Part shown: positions 19,721 to 31,089 of the stretch, one piece after another
Position numbering within the stretch: position 1 is the stretch's first letter
Layout of the letters: each line of letters begins with the position of its first letter
Assembly: GCF_032062135.1 (NCBI RefSeq)
Contig: NC_092860.1
Coordinates: forward strand, 63,132,949 to 63,196,948
DNA: 64,000 nt
Source of the DNA: Pyxicephalus adspersus
Lineage: Eukaryota; Chordata; Amphibia; Anura; Pyxicephalidae
Direction: 5' to 3'
Notes under the pieces: model-generated
Told to the model about the DNA's origin: nothing
Seen by the model: the letters and a program-made list of their open reading frames with translations, nothing else
Database searches by the model: none
Made by a program: the position numbers and the translations under genes

Positions 19721-19990
19721 TTTATATGATTACATGCCCTTGTGGTACATACTATATAGGAAAAACCAAGAGACTACTACGGAAATGAGTATACGAACAT
19801 GTTTACGCTGTAGTAATCAGAAAACTTAACACTCCACTTAACCATAATATGGCTACTAAGCACAACTTTAATGCACAAGGACTCAATTTTTTCTTGGAAC
19901 ACATCCCCCCTAATCCTTGGGGAGGGGACATCGACAATCTACTACTACAATCAGAATGCAGATGCCTTGCAAGCCACAAAGTACCCTGGT
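19715..19990 (+). pseudogene. PLE1 GIY-YIG endonuclease remnant
   Basis: Reads VIYMITCPCGTYYIGKTKR, the GIY...YIG pair of the nuclease, followed by a stop where the catalytic Arg helix would read RKR-YEHV. The C-terminal part continues in other frames to about 19990. In intact elements this domain cuts target DNA to prime reverse transcription. Confidence 0.85.
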
Positions 19991-20592
19991 CTAAATGATA
20001 TGCTGAGTTTCAAACTATTTTTACCCAAACTATAACATATCCTTTTCTTTTCTTATTATTGTGTCCAGACTGTTATCATTATCCGCCTATTATCTATACC
20101 AATACTTTAAAGGTTTCGAATATCTTACTCGACATCTTTCACAAATCGCTCTAATATTCCTACTATTTACACATCTTTCACCATCCAAAATTAATTCATG
20201 AGTACTAATCTATAGGCATGTCTTTCACGATAATTAAACTTGATACGGCTGTACCACGCTATGATATGTATATGTTATTAATATCTTGTATTGTTTGCAA
20301 TGAAGGTAGTACTTTTCGTTATCTACTGTGAATCGATACCTAATAATTATCACTATGAAGAATACATGACAATGTGTATCTCTCTCATTAAGACACACCT
20401 TGTACTTTATTGTAATCCCCCTGCCTAAATGCTATATCATGATACCCCATATTTGCGCAGCAATAATTATATTTTATGTTGTCAAAATATAAATGTTTGA
20501 CACTGTTTAAATGATGGAAGGAAATGTATGTTCAGGACACTGTTTAATTGATGGAAGAAAATGTTCTTTTGTTGTTCTTTACCAGCTCCTAA

Positions 20593-20700
20593 CCACTAGG
20601 GATAAGCGAGAATGCCTCCGGAGGCATTCTCGCGAAAATTTCCTCCAATTTCTGGTGGGTCTGCAAATTTTCGACAAATCGATTTTGCGAAATCATCTGA
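20593..20700 (+). mobile_element. hAT-type transposon terminus
   Basis: CCACTAGGGATAAGCGAGAA followed by a short inverted repeat (GAATGCCTCCGGAGGCATTC) and GTCTGCAAATTTTCGAC. The GGGAT(A/G)AGCGA start is shared with other hAT-type ends in the window. The rest of the element cannot be traced with confidence. Confidence 0.55.
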
Positions 20701-20708
20701 AGATGGGT

Positions 20709-20972
20709 AATTAAATCTCTAGTGCCCGGGGATCACAGTGGATTCTCAGGACTGCATTCGTTCTTGCAGCCCTGGGAATCCTCCCGTTTTCAATCCCCAG
20801 CATTAGAGGGTAATTAACCTCTAGTGCCCTGGGATCGCAGTGGAACTGCAGATGAACTCTCAATGGAGTTTCTCTATTGAGAGTTCATCTACAGTTTAGT
20901 TCCCACGGTCACCGAGCTGATAAGTACATCCAAGTGACCGTGGGAACTGAACTGCAGATGAACTCTCAATGA
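20709..20972. repeat. Foldback repeat, copy 2
   Basis: Contains CTCTAGTGCCCGGGGATC twice (20720 and, as a variant, 20820). It also contains hairpins: CTGCAGATGAACTCTCAAT against ATTGAGAGTTCATCTACAG, and AGTTCCCACGGTCAC against GTGACCGTGGGAACT. It is homologous to 15451-15697 and carries an additional 5' unit. Confidence 0.75.
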
Positions 20973-21008
20973 AGAAATTCTACACTTCACCTATAATTCC
21001 TCTATTGT

Positions 21009-21510
21009 TGTTGGTAATGACCACACCTCTGGTCTCAGCTGCAGCTTGTTATCATTAGTATTCCTCTATTTAGCCTGGCCTTACACTTCAGGTCATGTGG
21101 TTGATATTCTCTGCTTGGAGGTGGAAGAGCTGGTGTGTGGTCCCTTTTCTGAGTTCCTGCTCATCCATTTTCTATTGAAGGATAGTTTACTTCTCTTTGT
21201 ATTTTGTTGTTACCCTTTGCTTGTTGTTACTAGGCCTCAGGGAGACGCTGGTTCAATCATCAGGGAAGGAACCAGTAGTCTCATACCCTGTCACTACTCC
21301 TAGGGCATTTCAGGGCTCCTAGGGTCTAGGTTCCGGTGTATGACTCTTCCCACCTTCAGCGTCTATTCATACTGACAGAAGTCAGGGCTAGATTAGGGTC
21401 TTATGTAGGTGATGACCGTTTCCCTCTCCCTAGCTTGGAGGTCTAGTCCCTTGTCATTATCTTTCTGTTTTCATTCTGGTGTTCCTCTCCTCCCCCCTTA
21501 CCCCATGACA
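21009..21510 (+). mobile_element. Probable LTR of another Gypsy-type element
   Basis: Begins near TGTTGGTAATGACCACACCT and ends CCTTACCCCATGACA, with TG/CA-type borders and a thymidine-rich body of the kind seen in LTRs. No internal region or target duplication was found, so it may be a solo LTR. The open frame at 21046-21303 lies wholly inside it. Confidence 0.5.
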
Positions 21511-22214
21511 TATGGACAGTGTAGAAGCTGTAGCTATTGGAGACATTGCTGTGTAGAGGACTGCCTTTTCCTATCTGCTAGCTGTAACTTTGTAAAATGC
21601 GGCATGGACAGCATTGGTAACTGGCATCTAGAGTTGGGTACTGGGCAGGCGGCAGCAGCATCAGCAGCAGGAGGAGGCAGTGGGCCCTGAGACAGAGCGA
21701 GGACGGCTTTAAAGGCCATCACCTTTATGGACAGTGTAGAAGCTGTAGCTATTGGAGACATGAATGGATGAATGAGATTCCCACTGTCCCTACAGTGGCG
21801 GGGGGCCCTGAGACAGAGTGTAAATGGCATTACTCCTCCTGCTCTTACTGCTGCCGCCAGCCCACTGGCATCTAGAGGAGGAAGTGGTGAGCCCTGAGAC
21901 GGAGCAAGGATGGCATTAGTGGATGAGGGCATCACCTATATGGACAGTGTAGAAGCTGTAGCTATTGGAGACATTGCTGTGTAGGGGACTGCCTTTTCCT
22001 ATCTGCAAGCTGTAACTTTGTAAAATATGGCATGGACAGCATTGTTAACTGGCATCTACAGCTGAGTACTGGGCAGGCAGCAGCAGTAACAGAAGGAGAA
22101 AGAGTAGGTAGGCCCTGAGACAGAATGTGGACGGCATTTGTAACTGGCATCTAGAGCTGGGTACTGGGCAGGCAGCAGCAGTAACAGCATGAGTAGCAAG
22201 CGGTGAGCCCTAAG
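21511..22214 (-). repeat. hAT2-associated tail repeats
   Basis: Long units (about 170-250 bp) each containing GGACAGTGTAGAAGCTGTAG, CTATTGGAGACATTGCTGTG, GCATGGACAGCATTG-TAACTGGCATC and a GGGCAGGC(A/G)GCAGCAG-GGGCCCTGAGACAGAG block occur two to three times. They lie 3' of the minus-strand hAT2 transposase, as the array at 11.8 kb lies 3' of hAT1. Frames through them are repeat artefacts. Similar GCAGCAACAGCATCA/GGGCCCTGAG units recur at 62.3-62.6 kb. Confidence 0.75.
21759..21793 (+). pseudogene. 35-bp 28S rRNA piece from the R1/R2 target region
   Basis: CATGAATGGATGAATGAGATTCCC-ACTGTCCCTAC (split here for length) matches vertebrate 28S at about 34 of 35 positions, the difference being AATGAG for AACGAG. 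In 28S this lies just downstream of the R2 cleavage site and ends at the R1 insertion region. Here it interrupts a GGAGACATTGCTGTG tail unit, replacing the sequence after GGAGACAT. No R1 or R2 element is present. Confidence 0.85.
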
Positions 22215-23025
22215 AGTTCAGTACAATCTATCACAGAAGCCAGAAAAAAAAATCAATAAAAAACACAAATATTTCATTCTGATAGCACTTAGTATCTATC
22301 GAAAAACCCAGAAAATGTTCTGTATTTCTCTAAAAAAATACAGATCTTTAATACTCATACCTCTTCCAATCTATCACAAAAGCTAGAAAAAATTCTGTAT
22401 TTCTTTAAAAAAATGCAGATATTTAATTCTGATACCACTAGCTATCTATCCAAAAGGACAGAAAGATTTCTGTATTTTTCTCAAAACAATACAGATATTT
22501 AATTCTGATTCCAATAGCTATATATCCACAAAGCCAGAAAAATTTTTGTATTTCCTAAAAAAAAAAAAAAAAACAGATATTTTATTCTGATCCCATTTGC
22601 TATCTATGAAAAAAGTCGGAACATTTTCTGTATTTCTCTCCCAAAAATACAGATTTTTAATTATGATACCTCTTTCAATCTATCACAAAAGCCAGAAAAA
22701 TTTCTGTAATTATCTAATTATATCTAATATTATTATCTAATCTAATTATGTAATTATCTAATCTGTAATTATAAAAAATACAGATATTTCATTCTGATAC
22801 CACTTGCTATCTATCAAAAAAGCCATTAAAATTTCTGTATTTCTCTCAAAAAATACAGATACTTAATTCTTATACCACTTTGCTATATATCCCCAAAGCC
22901 ATAAAAATTTCTGTATTTCTCTCAAAAAATACAGATACTTAATTCTTATACCACTTGCTATCTATCCAAAAGGACAGAAAAATTTCAGTATTTCTCAAAA
23001 AATACAGATATTTAATTATGAATCA
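22215..23025 (-). repeat. Tandem array of about 75-80 bp units, ten copies
   Basis: Units contain TTTCTGTATTTCTCTCAAAA, AATACAGATATTTAATTCTG, ATACCACTTGCTATCTATC and AAAAAGCCAGAAAA. About ten diverged copies can be followed. The array lies directly 3' of the hAT2 coding region on its coding strand. Confidence 0.85.
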
Positions 23026-23373
23026 CAGCTCCGCTACAAGTGATATAGGCTTTAAAGTAGTTAGAGGCAAAGGGCCCTAAGGGAGGTCCTCCGTAAAAAA
23101 AAATTAGCCAGTTACACAGCTACATTGCAAGTTATAGGCCTCAGAGACAGAGTTGAGGTAGAGGGCCACGAGGGGGAGGAGTAGACGAAGATGCAGAAGG
23201 CTGTGAAAGTGCTCTTCCCATCAAGGTGTCAGCAGGCCATGCAGCAGTTGCCGACTAATCAGTTCACTCTGCAGAGGGGGTGTTGAAGTCATTGCCGATC
23301 CAAGCCTTATTCATTTTAATAAAAGTGATTCGGTCGGCATTTTCTACGGAGAGGCGAATGCGATTGTCACTCA

Positions 23374-26369
23374 CTACACCCCAGCTCCACAGAACGCTCT
23401 TTCAGATAACACACTTGTGGCTGGGCAGGCAAGGATCTGAATGGCATGTTCTGCCAGCTCCGGCCACTGCTCATGCTTGGATACCCAGTAGCGCAGTGGG
23501 TCCTGGCTTTGCAGGTTGCAGATGTCCCATGTAGAGCTTAAGTATTCCTGCACCATGACTGAGTAGGGCTGCTGACTGTCATTGGCAATTGCTTCACGAC
23601 TGGCGGCTTGCTTCCGCTGAAAAAAAAACTGTATAGTTTGGCTTAGATGACCTCTACTGCTGCTGCCACCCATGCCGCTTAAGGAAGTTGTTTGGCTCTC
23701 ATGGCTGGTGGAACTGCCATAGGGATCCCTGCTGCTGCTGGCAGACGGAAAGGCTGAGCACAAGTCCCTTACAAGCACTTCTTGGTAGTGCTCCATTTTA
23801 GGTCCCCTGTATTGGGGCAAGATCAGTATCTCAGGCTTGTAACGTGGATCAATAATGTAGCAATCCAATAGTCATCAGTCTTTGTTTTTATGTGTTGTAT
23901 GCGCAAATCTTTGGGTCTGTGGGTCGAACAGCAGCACAGGGTCATCCTCCTCCGTCTGGTCTTGTCATCCACCTCCTCCTCTTTCTGGATTTGCGGTGCA
24001 CTATGCCTGGTAGGCACTCATGTCCGAGATAATGTTTAAAACATCATCTCTTGCTGCAGCGTTCGCTCTGTGTTGTGTCCGAGATCCATCATCATCTGTA
24101 CCAGCAGGCATATGATTGGGAAGGTGTCACTGACACAGGCCTGATCTCTGCTGATCATCCTGGTGGCCTCTTCAAAAGGTGACAATACAATGCACAAGTC
24201 TTCAATTTGCAGCCACTCCGCAGGACTGAAGTAAGGTAATGTAGGTATACGTCTGAAACAAACTGACTCTGCCATGTAATGCACCACCACTTTTTGTTGT
24301 TCAGCCAGATGCTGCAGCATGTAAAAGGTGTGATTCCAAGGAGTGGCCACATCACAAATTTACTGGTGCACAGGCAGATTGAGATTTAGCTAAATGTCCA
24401 CCAATCTGGCACTGGCTGTGTACAACCGGTGGAAATGCGCTGACAACTTTCTGGCCTTCAGCAACAGCAGCTGAAGGCCTGGGTAATTCCTAAGGAAGCG
24501 CTGTAGTATTAGGTTCATGGCGTGAGCTAGGCAAGGTACGTGTGTGAGTTTCTCACAACGCAGGGCTGCCAGCAGAGCGGAACCTCTGCCAGCAGAACCT
24601 TGCCTGGCTGGAGTCCGGTGGGAGATAGCCATATGTGCTCCTGCTCCTGCAGGGCACTTAGAATGGTTGCGCCCTTGTAGCTGAGGGAACCGAGGCTTCG
24701 CAACCTCAGGACTGCGTGGCAACGTCTGAATTGTGCACTGAAATAGCAAACGACAGGTTGTTGCTGGCGGTGAACAGATGCTGGCGAGGCACACAAGTCA
24801 AAGGAGGAGGTGGAAGTGGAGGTCGAGGAGGAGATTGCATGGGGATGTGTTCTGGGCGGAGGTAGGTATTCCGGCCTTGCTGCAGCTGCATCTTCCCCTG
24901 CTGCCACCCAAGTCACCCAGTGAGCTGTGTAGGAAAAATATCTTCCCACTCCATGCTTGCTCGACCAACTGTCGGTTATCAGGTGCACCTTGCCAGAAAC
25001 TGAGTGCTACAGGGCCACGGACACATTGCTCTGCACGTGTTCATGCAAAGCAGTTCATGCAATGCATTGCATTTTTCTGCAAAATAGTGCTGCTTGGGCA
25101 TAACGTACTGTGGGTTCGCACAGAGGAATGTGTAACGGAATGCATTGGATTCCACCAGCTGATAAGGGAGAAGCTCTAATCCAATCAGCTGTGCAATTGC
25201 CGCATTGATTAGCTTTGTTTTGGGGTCATTTGGGCCATATTTTTTCTTGCGCTCCAGCATCTGGGGGATGGAAGGTTGGATGCTGCTAATGCTAACCACA
25301 GAAAGATTGGACGATGGGGTAGAAGGTGTGAGGGATGGCAATGATGTCTGGTCTTGACTACTAGCAATGCGATAAACAGCAGCCGATCTGCGTTGGAGCT
25401 CCTGCTCACCGCTGGTGGATCCTGAAAACGGTAATGCTGGGCTACATGCCCTACTCAAATTGCTGGCAGCAGCACGGGTAACTTTGGTGGCAGAAGGAGG
25501 AAAGGCAGCGGAGGAAGATCTAGCAGTTTGAGCTTGCTTCTTGGGTGGAGGTGGTCGCACAGAGGTCTGGGCTTTGACCAGGTGTTCCCGCCAGGTTACT
25601 GGGTAGTGGCTTTTTAAATGTGTGCTCATGCAACTTGTTTGGGTTTTTGCCTTGTTTCAAGTGTTGAGGACACAGTTTGCAGATGACTATAGTGTTGTCA
25701 TCATTATGGACACTAAAAATCCCCACACAAGCGAACATCGAACTAGGCCGAAAGGTGTCTTGGAGCTGGTGCTCGTGGTGGCAGTCCGCGGTTGTTGAGG
25801 CACAGCTGTGGTGACAGCTTCCAACGATGGACAACTATGACTTGCCTCACTGGTACCTGAAGAATGCAGAATGTGGGCAGCTTTTAGCCTCTTCCTCCCT
25901 ATCCCACTTTGAGGGTGCTCTGCAACCTTCTCCCATTTCTCCTTCTCCTCCTCTTCCTGCCTATGATGATCTCCTTGTTTGCCCCATGTCAGATCAAGGA
26001 CATCATCATCATCAGAAGATACAGTTTCCTGTTTTTGCCGAAAGAAGGCAGCGGCCTTTTGGAGCCAGTTTAAATTGGCTCCTCTGGCTCAGAGTGTTGG
26101 GGTGAAAAGTAAGTGGGGGGAAAGCCTGTGATCTGACTCTCTTCGTCAGATGACTGAAACAACTGAGCATCTTCAAGGAATGCATGTAGATCCCCCTCTC
26201 TAACCCCTCTGTGGGACTCTTCTACGTACTTCTGTACATGAGATCTTCCAGCCGAGGATGAAGAAGTAGGAGGAACCGGTATATCATGGACTGTTTGGGA
26301 CACCTGTGAGGCCTGTGTCTGGGACTGGGATGAAGAGGGGATACAATCACTTGACGCAGGCTGGGTCAT
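23374..26369 (-). pseudogene. hAT transposase, nearly full length but broken (hAT2)
   Basis: Minus-strand frames in order: an N-terminal serine-rich part with VQKYVEESH (26369-26070); a BED-type zinc finger region NTIVICKLCPQHLKQGKNP with its second half THLKSHYPVTW after a frameshift (25834-25590); a linker and helical domain with ERKKKYGPNDPKTKLINAAI (25629-24980); LITDSWSSKHGVGRYFSYTA, the first catalytic-fold block (24988); CLAHAMNLILQRFL (24530); WNHTFYMLQHLAEQQKVVVH to FEEATRMISRD (24350-24036); YIIDPRYKPEILILP and the dimerisation block ACPATSVLSERAF (23868-23374). Usual hAT length would be about 650-800 residues. At least five frameshifts or stops are present. No intact catalytic triad can be claimed. 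Confidence 0.9.
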
Positions 26370-27192
26370 GTACTTTACTACCTCTTGTGCAAGGTGTGAT
26401 AATAATGGACGCCCACCCCAAACAGCAGCACTTCTTGTTCTCGGGTCTACAGTTAAAAACTCATACTGCTTTGTTTGCCCCTGGCAAAGCTGCCCCTTCC
26501 ACTTTGGCTAGACATAGTACACATTTTTGTGTGGCTTCACACCCTGCAAATTACTTTGGCGCTAATATGCTTCACAGAGTTTAAATTTTTACAATAAGTG
26601 GATTATTTTATTGGGGGGTGGTTGACACCAAAAATGATGCGCTGTGTGTTGTATGCGGCACTTTCTTTCAGCGGTGACGCTTGTAATATGCAGCACAGTA
26701 TACAAACTGTATACTGCAGTATACACTGTGACTGTCTCTCAGTACAAGTCTGATACTGTGCACACAGTCAGGGAGGGTACCCTGGCTCTGGTTGCATGTA
26801 TGTAACACACTGACTATCTATCTATCTATCTATCTATATATCTATCTATCTATCTATCTGTGAAACACTCTACCTATCTGAGTACAGTGGATTTCAGGAC
26901 TGCACCAATACAGTACAATCCAACCCAACCCAACCATCTATCTGACTATTAGTGTGAGTGTGACACAGTAAAGCACTTTTTTTACTTTGGCAAAGCAAGC
27001 CAACGAGCACAGAGAGGTTGTGATTGTAGCAAATCTCTGTCAGGAGTGGTAAATGCAGGCATGCCCTGGCCTTATATAGGCCAATGGCTGCCTGTGTGGC
27101 ATGCATAGAGAGACAGCCAATTGGCTGCCCGCCACAACAAGCATGGAGAAGAGCATCCCTGCTCCTATTGGAGAGCCCTAGGCATTAGTGGG
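26370..27192 (-). other. hAT2 5' noncoding region
   Basis: Between the transposase start and the right-hand terminus. It contains palindromic GTATACTGCAGTATAC near 26709, a TATC microsatellite and no coding motif. It probably holds the promoter of the hAT2 transposase. Confidence 0.5.
26814..26862. repeat. TATC microsatellite
   Basis: About 12 units of CTAT/TATC with one TATA interruption, between ACTGAC and CTGTGAAACACTC. Confidence 0.95.
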
Positions 27193-27246
27193 GAAGCCAT
27201 TATCGGGTCGAACTTTAGAACGACCCGAATTCGAACGACAACACTA
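27193..27246 (-). mobile_element. hAT2 right terminus
   Basis: Reads inward on minus as CTAGTGTTGTCGTTCGAATTC then GGGTCG-TTCTAAAGTT-CGACCC, a terminus with a small internal hairpin. TAGTGTTG is compatible with hAT ends. The other end of hAT2 and an 8-bp target duplication were not found. Confidence 0.55.
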
Positions 27247-27364
27247 GTAATTAATAATAACATCTTATTGCATTATGTGAACCACATTAGTGAACCTTAT
27301 ATATGTTCATGTATGTGATATGTTTCTATGCAGCCTGCAATATAAACATCTTACTTCAGGTCCC

Positions 27365-27394
27365 CTGATGAAGCCCTAAGAGGGGAAATGCGTC
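27365..27394 (+). ncRNA. Hammerhead-ribozyme-like motif 1
   Basis: CTGATGA (27365-27371), a stem CCCT/AGGG closing AAG (27374-27384), GAAA (27385-27388) and TGCGTC (27389-27394). This is the order of the minimal hammerhead core (CUGANGA, stem II, GAAA, very short stem III, cleavage after GUC) known from the pLTRs of Penelope-like elements. Helix I flanks pair poorly, so activity is doubtful. It may mark an isolated Penelope terminal repeat. Confidence 0.5.
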
Positions 27395-27420
27395 AGAACA
27401 TGAAAAAGTTTATTACAATT

Positions 27421-28479
27421 ATCAACTCAGGCATTCTTTGTCTAGTGAATCAGGTCAACAGTACCCTCCATCACGCACTTCAGTGAGGGTGACCTGGGAG
27501 CAATTTTGTTGTACAAAATAGCAATATTTTGTTATCTGAAAATTCCATTAAAGGAATTATTGTTATGTTATATTTTTCATTGCAGCTTAACAAATACCCT
27601 GTCTTTCTCTCTTCTCTTTATTTATTTGCTTGTACCAATAATCAGGGTATATGGCAAAACACTAATTGATAGAGATCTCCTATTACCCCCCACCTACCTA
27701 CAATATCTACATTTTTTTTACATATCGTTCATTTATTGTTCATCACTCGTCAGAATCAAAAAAACTTTTTAGTTTTGGGGTGCATAAACTTCAAGATCAT
27801 TTTTTTTAACTATAGTTTGTTTCTTGTTATTTTAAATACTTCTATTTTCAATTCAATTTACTCCTATTACATACACATCTTGTCAAACCGCCCACTTCTG
27901 ATTTAGATGACAGGTACCGTCCCCTTTCCACACACCATGTTAGGCCACTTCCTCTTCTCATTAGCGCTAAATCTGCCCTTAATCAGTCCAAAATACCTAT
28001 TTCATAAAGGAATTTATAGTCCCAAAAGAGAAGACAACTTTATCTGTCCTTTATCCGGATAAGCTATGATACGAGGCTAATCAATCCACCCTTATCAAAA
28101 AGGAGCAGCACACTTCATTAAGGAAATGTGGTGAAAAAATAAAAAATACAACCACATCTAAGCAAACTTTTTTTGTCTTCAGTGCAGTGCTATACCAAAC
28201 TACAGGGAACCCCATTATCTGGCCACCTCCACCACTTACCATAATCTATATAAATAAAATATCCACAAAGCATATCATTAGACATCATTCTTTTCAAAAA
28301 CCAAACTAAAATTTCCATCCAAAAAGCTTTTGAGTTTCTTTTGTCTGAAACCCATAATACAAACACATATACCAGGATATCTTCCGTTGAACCTGACTCA
28401 TTTTGAATCAATACAATAGCCCATTGTTGCACACAAAAAGATTTATTTTTGTTCCAACACAGTTTTCATAAGTTTTTTT
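27421..28479. other. No recognisable gene
   Basis: AT-rich. Minus-strand frame 28190-28432 has an aromatic-rich translation without a known motif. The stretch may be decayed flanks of Penelope or L1 elements, but no repeat partner was noticed. Confidence 0.4.
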
Positions 28480-29150
28480 TTTTCAGCCTTCAAAGCCCTC
28501 CATCAGCAATACCATCTTTGTAGGCTCAGGTAATGTCAATTTACAATATTCAATATAATATATTTATTATTCAATATAATTCTTTAACATAAGTCTTCAA
28601 AATTTTGCAACATATTCCTGCTTTTCTTTTTTTCTTCTGTTCGTCCCTCTTTTTCTTTTTACTTTACTTTTTACTGACCTTCCTTTTCAGCTTACCCTTT
28701 ATCTACAGAGGGTAAAGCTTTCCATTGACCTCTCCCCTTTCATTTAGTTGCAACCTCTTCCGCTTCTTTTGTTTTTCTCTTCTCCATTTGACCAGATATT
28801 TCTATTTGCTTGTTAATAGTTTACATGCCTTCCTCCTCCTCATCTCTTCCAGACTGATGTAAGTCTTCTGTACATGCTTTGCCTCTAAAAAGGCAGTTAG
28901 CATACAAGCGCTCTTCTGGACTACACAAGTTCTACCTCTTGCTGGCTGTGCAGTTCACAAGGGAATGATCCAATGCACCTCATATTGAACAAACTGCCAA
29001 TTTGCAAGTTTCTTTCTGGTCCTCATATGACTTACAATTTTGACAAAATCCATACATCCATAGAAAAGCAGATCCCCATTTACTCGACTAAAATTGAGGT
29101 GCACCCACACCTCACACCTTTTTTAACATAACACCATTTACCTGTCCAGA
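28480..29150 (-). pseudogene. LINE ORF1 (zinc-knuckle) remnant
   Basis: Reading down from 29130: SRVNGDLLFYGWMYGFCQNC, a broken CCHC unit (VCSI-stop-GALDHSLVNC) and CNLCSPEERLYANC, followed by a lysine/glutamate-rich tail. This spacing resembles the zinc-knuckle cluster at the end of Tx1-type LINE ORF1 proteins, which bind element RNA. One Cys has become a stop and one His is replaced by Tyr. The N-terminal part is missing, replaced by the CR1 remnant at 29159. Confidence 0.55.
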
Positions 29151-29158
29151 TACCTAGC

Positions 29159-29530
29159 TCATTTTTTTCTAAGCAGTTTACCTTTTTCACTGTATTTTTT
29201 CAAAAAATAAACAATTTTATCCACATAAGTTGGGAACACCAGAACAATTGTTTCCTCATCATAATGTTCCACAGTTACATGGTTGAAAAAAGACATATGT
29301 TCATCAAGTTTACCCACATGAAGAAAACATATCCCAGATAAAAGCTTCTCCTTTCCTTTTATTAGTTTAGGTGCCCTTCTCTGCACTCTCTCTAATTCCA
29401 CAATATCCTTTTTGTGAACTGGTGCCCAAAACTGGACTGCATATTCCAGATGAGGTCTGACTAAAGCTTTTGCACAGGGACAGGATTAGGTCTTGATCTC
29501 TGCAATCTATTCCTCTTTTAACACAACAAA
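29159..29530 (-). pseudogene. CR1-like LINE ORF2 C-terminal remnant
   Basis: Minus strand reads a segment equivalent to [19 protein letters not shown] then [16 protein letters not shown], the conserved region after the RT thumb in CR1/L2-type LINEs (HLEY..Q.W.P......LE.VQRRA.K.I.G). It then passes into a 3'-UTR-like part (CATATGTCTTTTTTCAACC). Internal deletion is evident. Confidence 0.75.
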
Positions 29531-29773
29531 TTACTTTGCTAGCTTTAATTATTTTCTAAACATATAGACCCTAATTTGCACATTAACAGTCTGTGGGGTA
29601 ATGTGTCAAAAGGTTTTGCAATGGCCAAAGCATACGGACTTCCGGTTCCAGTGCCCGATGTGGGAAGCAGCGGTGAGCAGCGGCTCTGGCTTCCTTGTGA
29701 TTTTCTGTCCTCTAGAAATTACTCTACAACTCCAAGGCATAGCACACATTAGCGGACTGTTGCTGCGGGGAAT

Positions 29774-30242
29774 GAACCGCTTTGTCTCAACTCCGCCGGC
29801 GTTGCGGCGCAATCAGCAAAAGAACACCTTACAGAAGGGCCCGACATTCAAGATGGTAAACCAGCCTGCTGAGCACAAGGAATCTGAAACAAGCCCAGTT
29901 AGGGTGAATCAACATCCACCAGAATAAACACCTCTAGCTTATAAAAAGTTAGCTCAAGAAGTAACGCAGCATCTACAACCTAGCCTGCTGCATACTATTA
30001 AAGAAATGCTGGCTCAGCAATTACAACCCATCACAGAAATAGTGACAACGCATGGGGAAGAACTGCATGCCCCAAAACAGCGTTTTAGTGACTTTGAAGA
30101 TGAATTACTGACAACCCGCACTCAACAGCAGCAGGTGAGCAAACAATACACTATACTATCTGACAAAGTGATTGACATGGTAAACCGCTCATGCAGAAAT
30201 AATATTAGACTCATTGGGTTACCAATGAGTAGAGAGAGCACA
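29774..30242 (+). pseudogene. L1-A ORF1 remnant
   Basis: The frame from 30006 (after an earlier in-frame stop) holds a coiled-coil-type region (EELHAPKQRFSDFEDELLTT) ending in SCRNNIRLIGLP. R(R/N)NN.R..G(L/I)P marks the entry into the RRM domain of L1 ORF1p. The RRM and C-terminal domain are deleted. ORF1p normally binds L1 RNA as a trimer. Confidence 0.8.
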
Positions 30243-30721
30243 TAGATTGGGTTAGCTTAGGATAGCTTAGTTGTTCTATGTCTACAATAGGACCACTAAA
30301 ATTCTTGTTTATTAAAAATATTTTTTGTATGTTATCTCCCTTGCCCTAAAGCTCACTCTGTTTCTTTCTCTCTCTTTAATTTCAGATTTATATTGATTAA
30401 GGACATAAATAGGTCATTTTATTCTATCTAATAAGCAAAATGTCAACAAGGTGGTGTTGGAAGACCGCAATGGATCTCCCTGCTCTGGAATTGTTTTTAT
30501 GCTCTTTTATCTTCTGTTTGTTTTGTGAGAGAAACAAGAAGAATTTTGTTCTTACTAGTGGATATACCGAATATGGAGGAACCTCACATTGGGAAAAAAG
30601 GAAGTCGAATACCTGTCTTGATACCTACGACTTTCTTTTATTTGTTTATGGGTATTTGTTTAATCAATACCACTCTTACCCCCCTCATTGTTATGTTGCA
30701 GCATCTCTATTATTTCTACAG

Positions 30722-31075
30722 CAGTGGTCGCCAACCTTTTTGGAACACTAAAATATCTGGCCCTGGACTGCGCATGTGCAAGGAGCCGGATGTCACTCAA
30801 AGGGCAGAAACCTCCCCCATAGTGACGCCATGATGCCATAACCCCGCCTACTTTCCCATCGCAGATCTAAGCCTGTCATAGGAGAGTGGGAGGATTGTGT
30901 TCAGAGACAACCCGCCCACTTCCCTGAGGCAGGGATTTGTACAGGGGACGTAGTCCGTGGTTCTGGCTGGTGCGCCCTGCTAGCAGGGTCCTTTTACTGC
31001 GCATGGTCGGGAGGGCATTGACCAGAGCCGCGGACCACTGATATTTTCTCATGGACCACCGGTTGGCGACCGCCG
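30722..31075. mobile_element. hAT MITE with perfect 8-bp target duplication
   Basis: Starts CAGTGGTCGCCAACC and ends GGTTGGCGACCGCCG, inverted ends with two mismatches. TTCTACAG flanks both sides (30714-30721 and 31076-31083). An 8-bp duplication and CAGTGGTCGCCAACC-like ends are characteristic of hAT elements. The 354-bp body is GC-rich with no coding capacity. It sits between ORF1 and the endonuclease of L1-A, so it is younger than that L1. Confidence 0.95.
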
Positions 31076-31089
31076 TTCTACAGCACAAC

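Larger units (their letters stand above)
18255..20010 (+). mobile_element. Penelope-like retroelement, decayed (PLE1)
   Basis: Coding remnants on plus, in order: KPSDKGGNTMVMNTSHY at 18272, a degenerate RT core at 18660-18990 with AMGTKCAPSCANLYPGDWER and HYIDDILIF (the RT motif C, YIDD), the RT thumb and connector at 19040-19720 (KSTAGNSILYARSAHPKSLI, LQERLLQRGNPKKMLKKAYK, GGRCHQCKWID), then a broken GIY-YIG endonuclease at 19715-19990. Reverse transcriptase plus GIY-YIG is diagnostic of Penelope-like elements. Frameshifts and stops split it into at least four frames. Flanking pLTR repeats were not identified. Confidence 0.9.

Noticed and set aside
21759..21793. R1 or R2 retrotransposon insertion
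   Set aside because: Only the target-type 28S sequence is present; no element sequence adjoins it, and the flanks are hAT-tail repeats.
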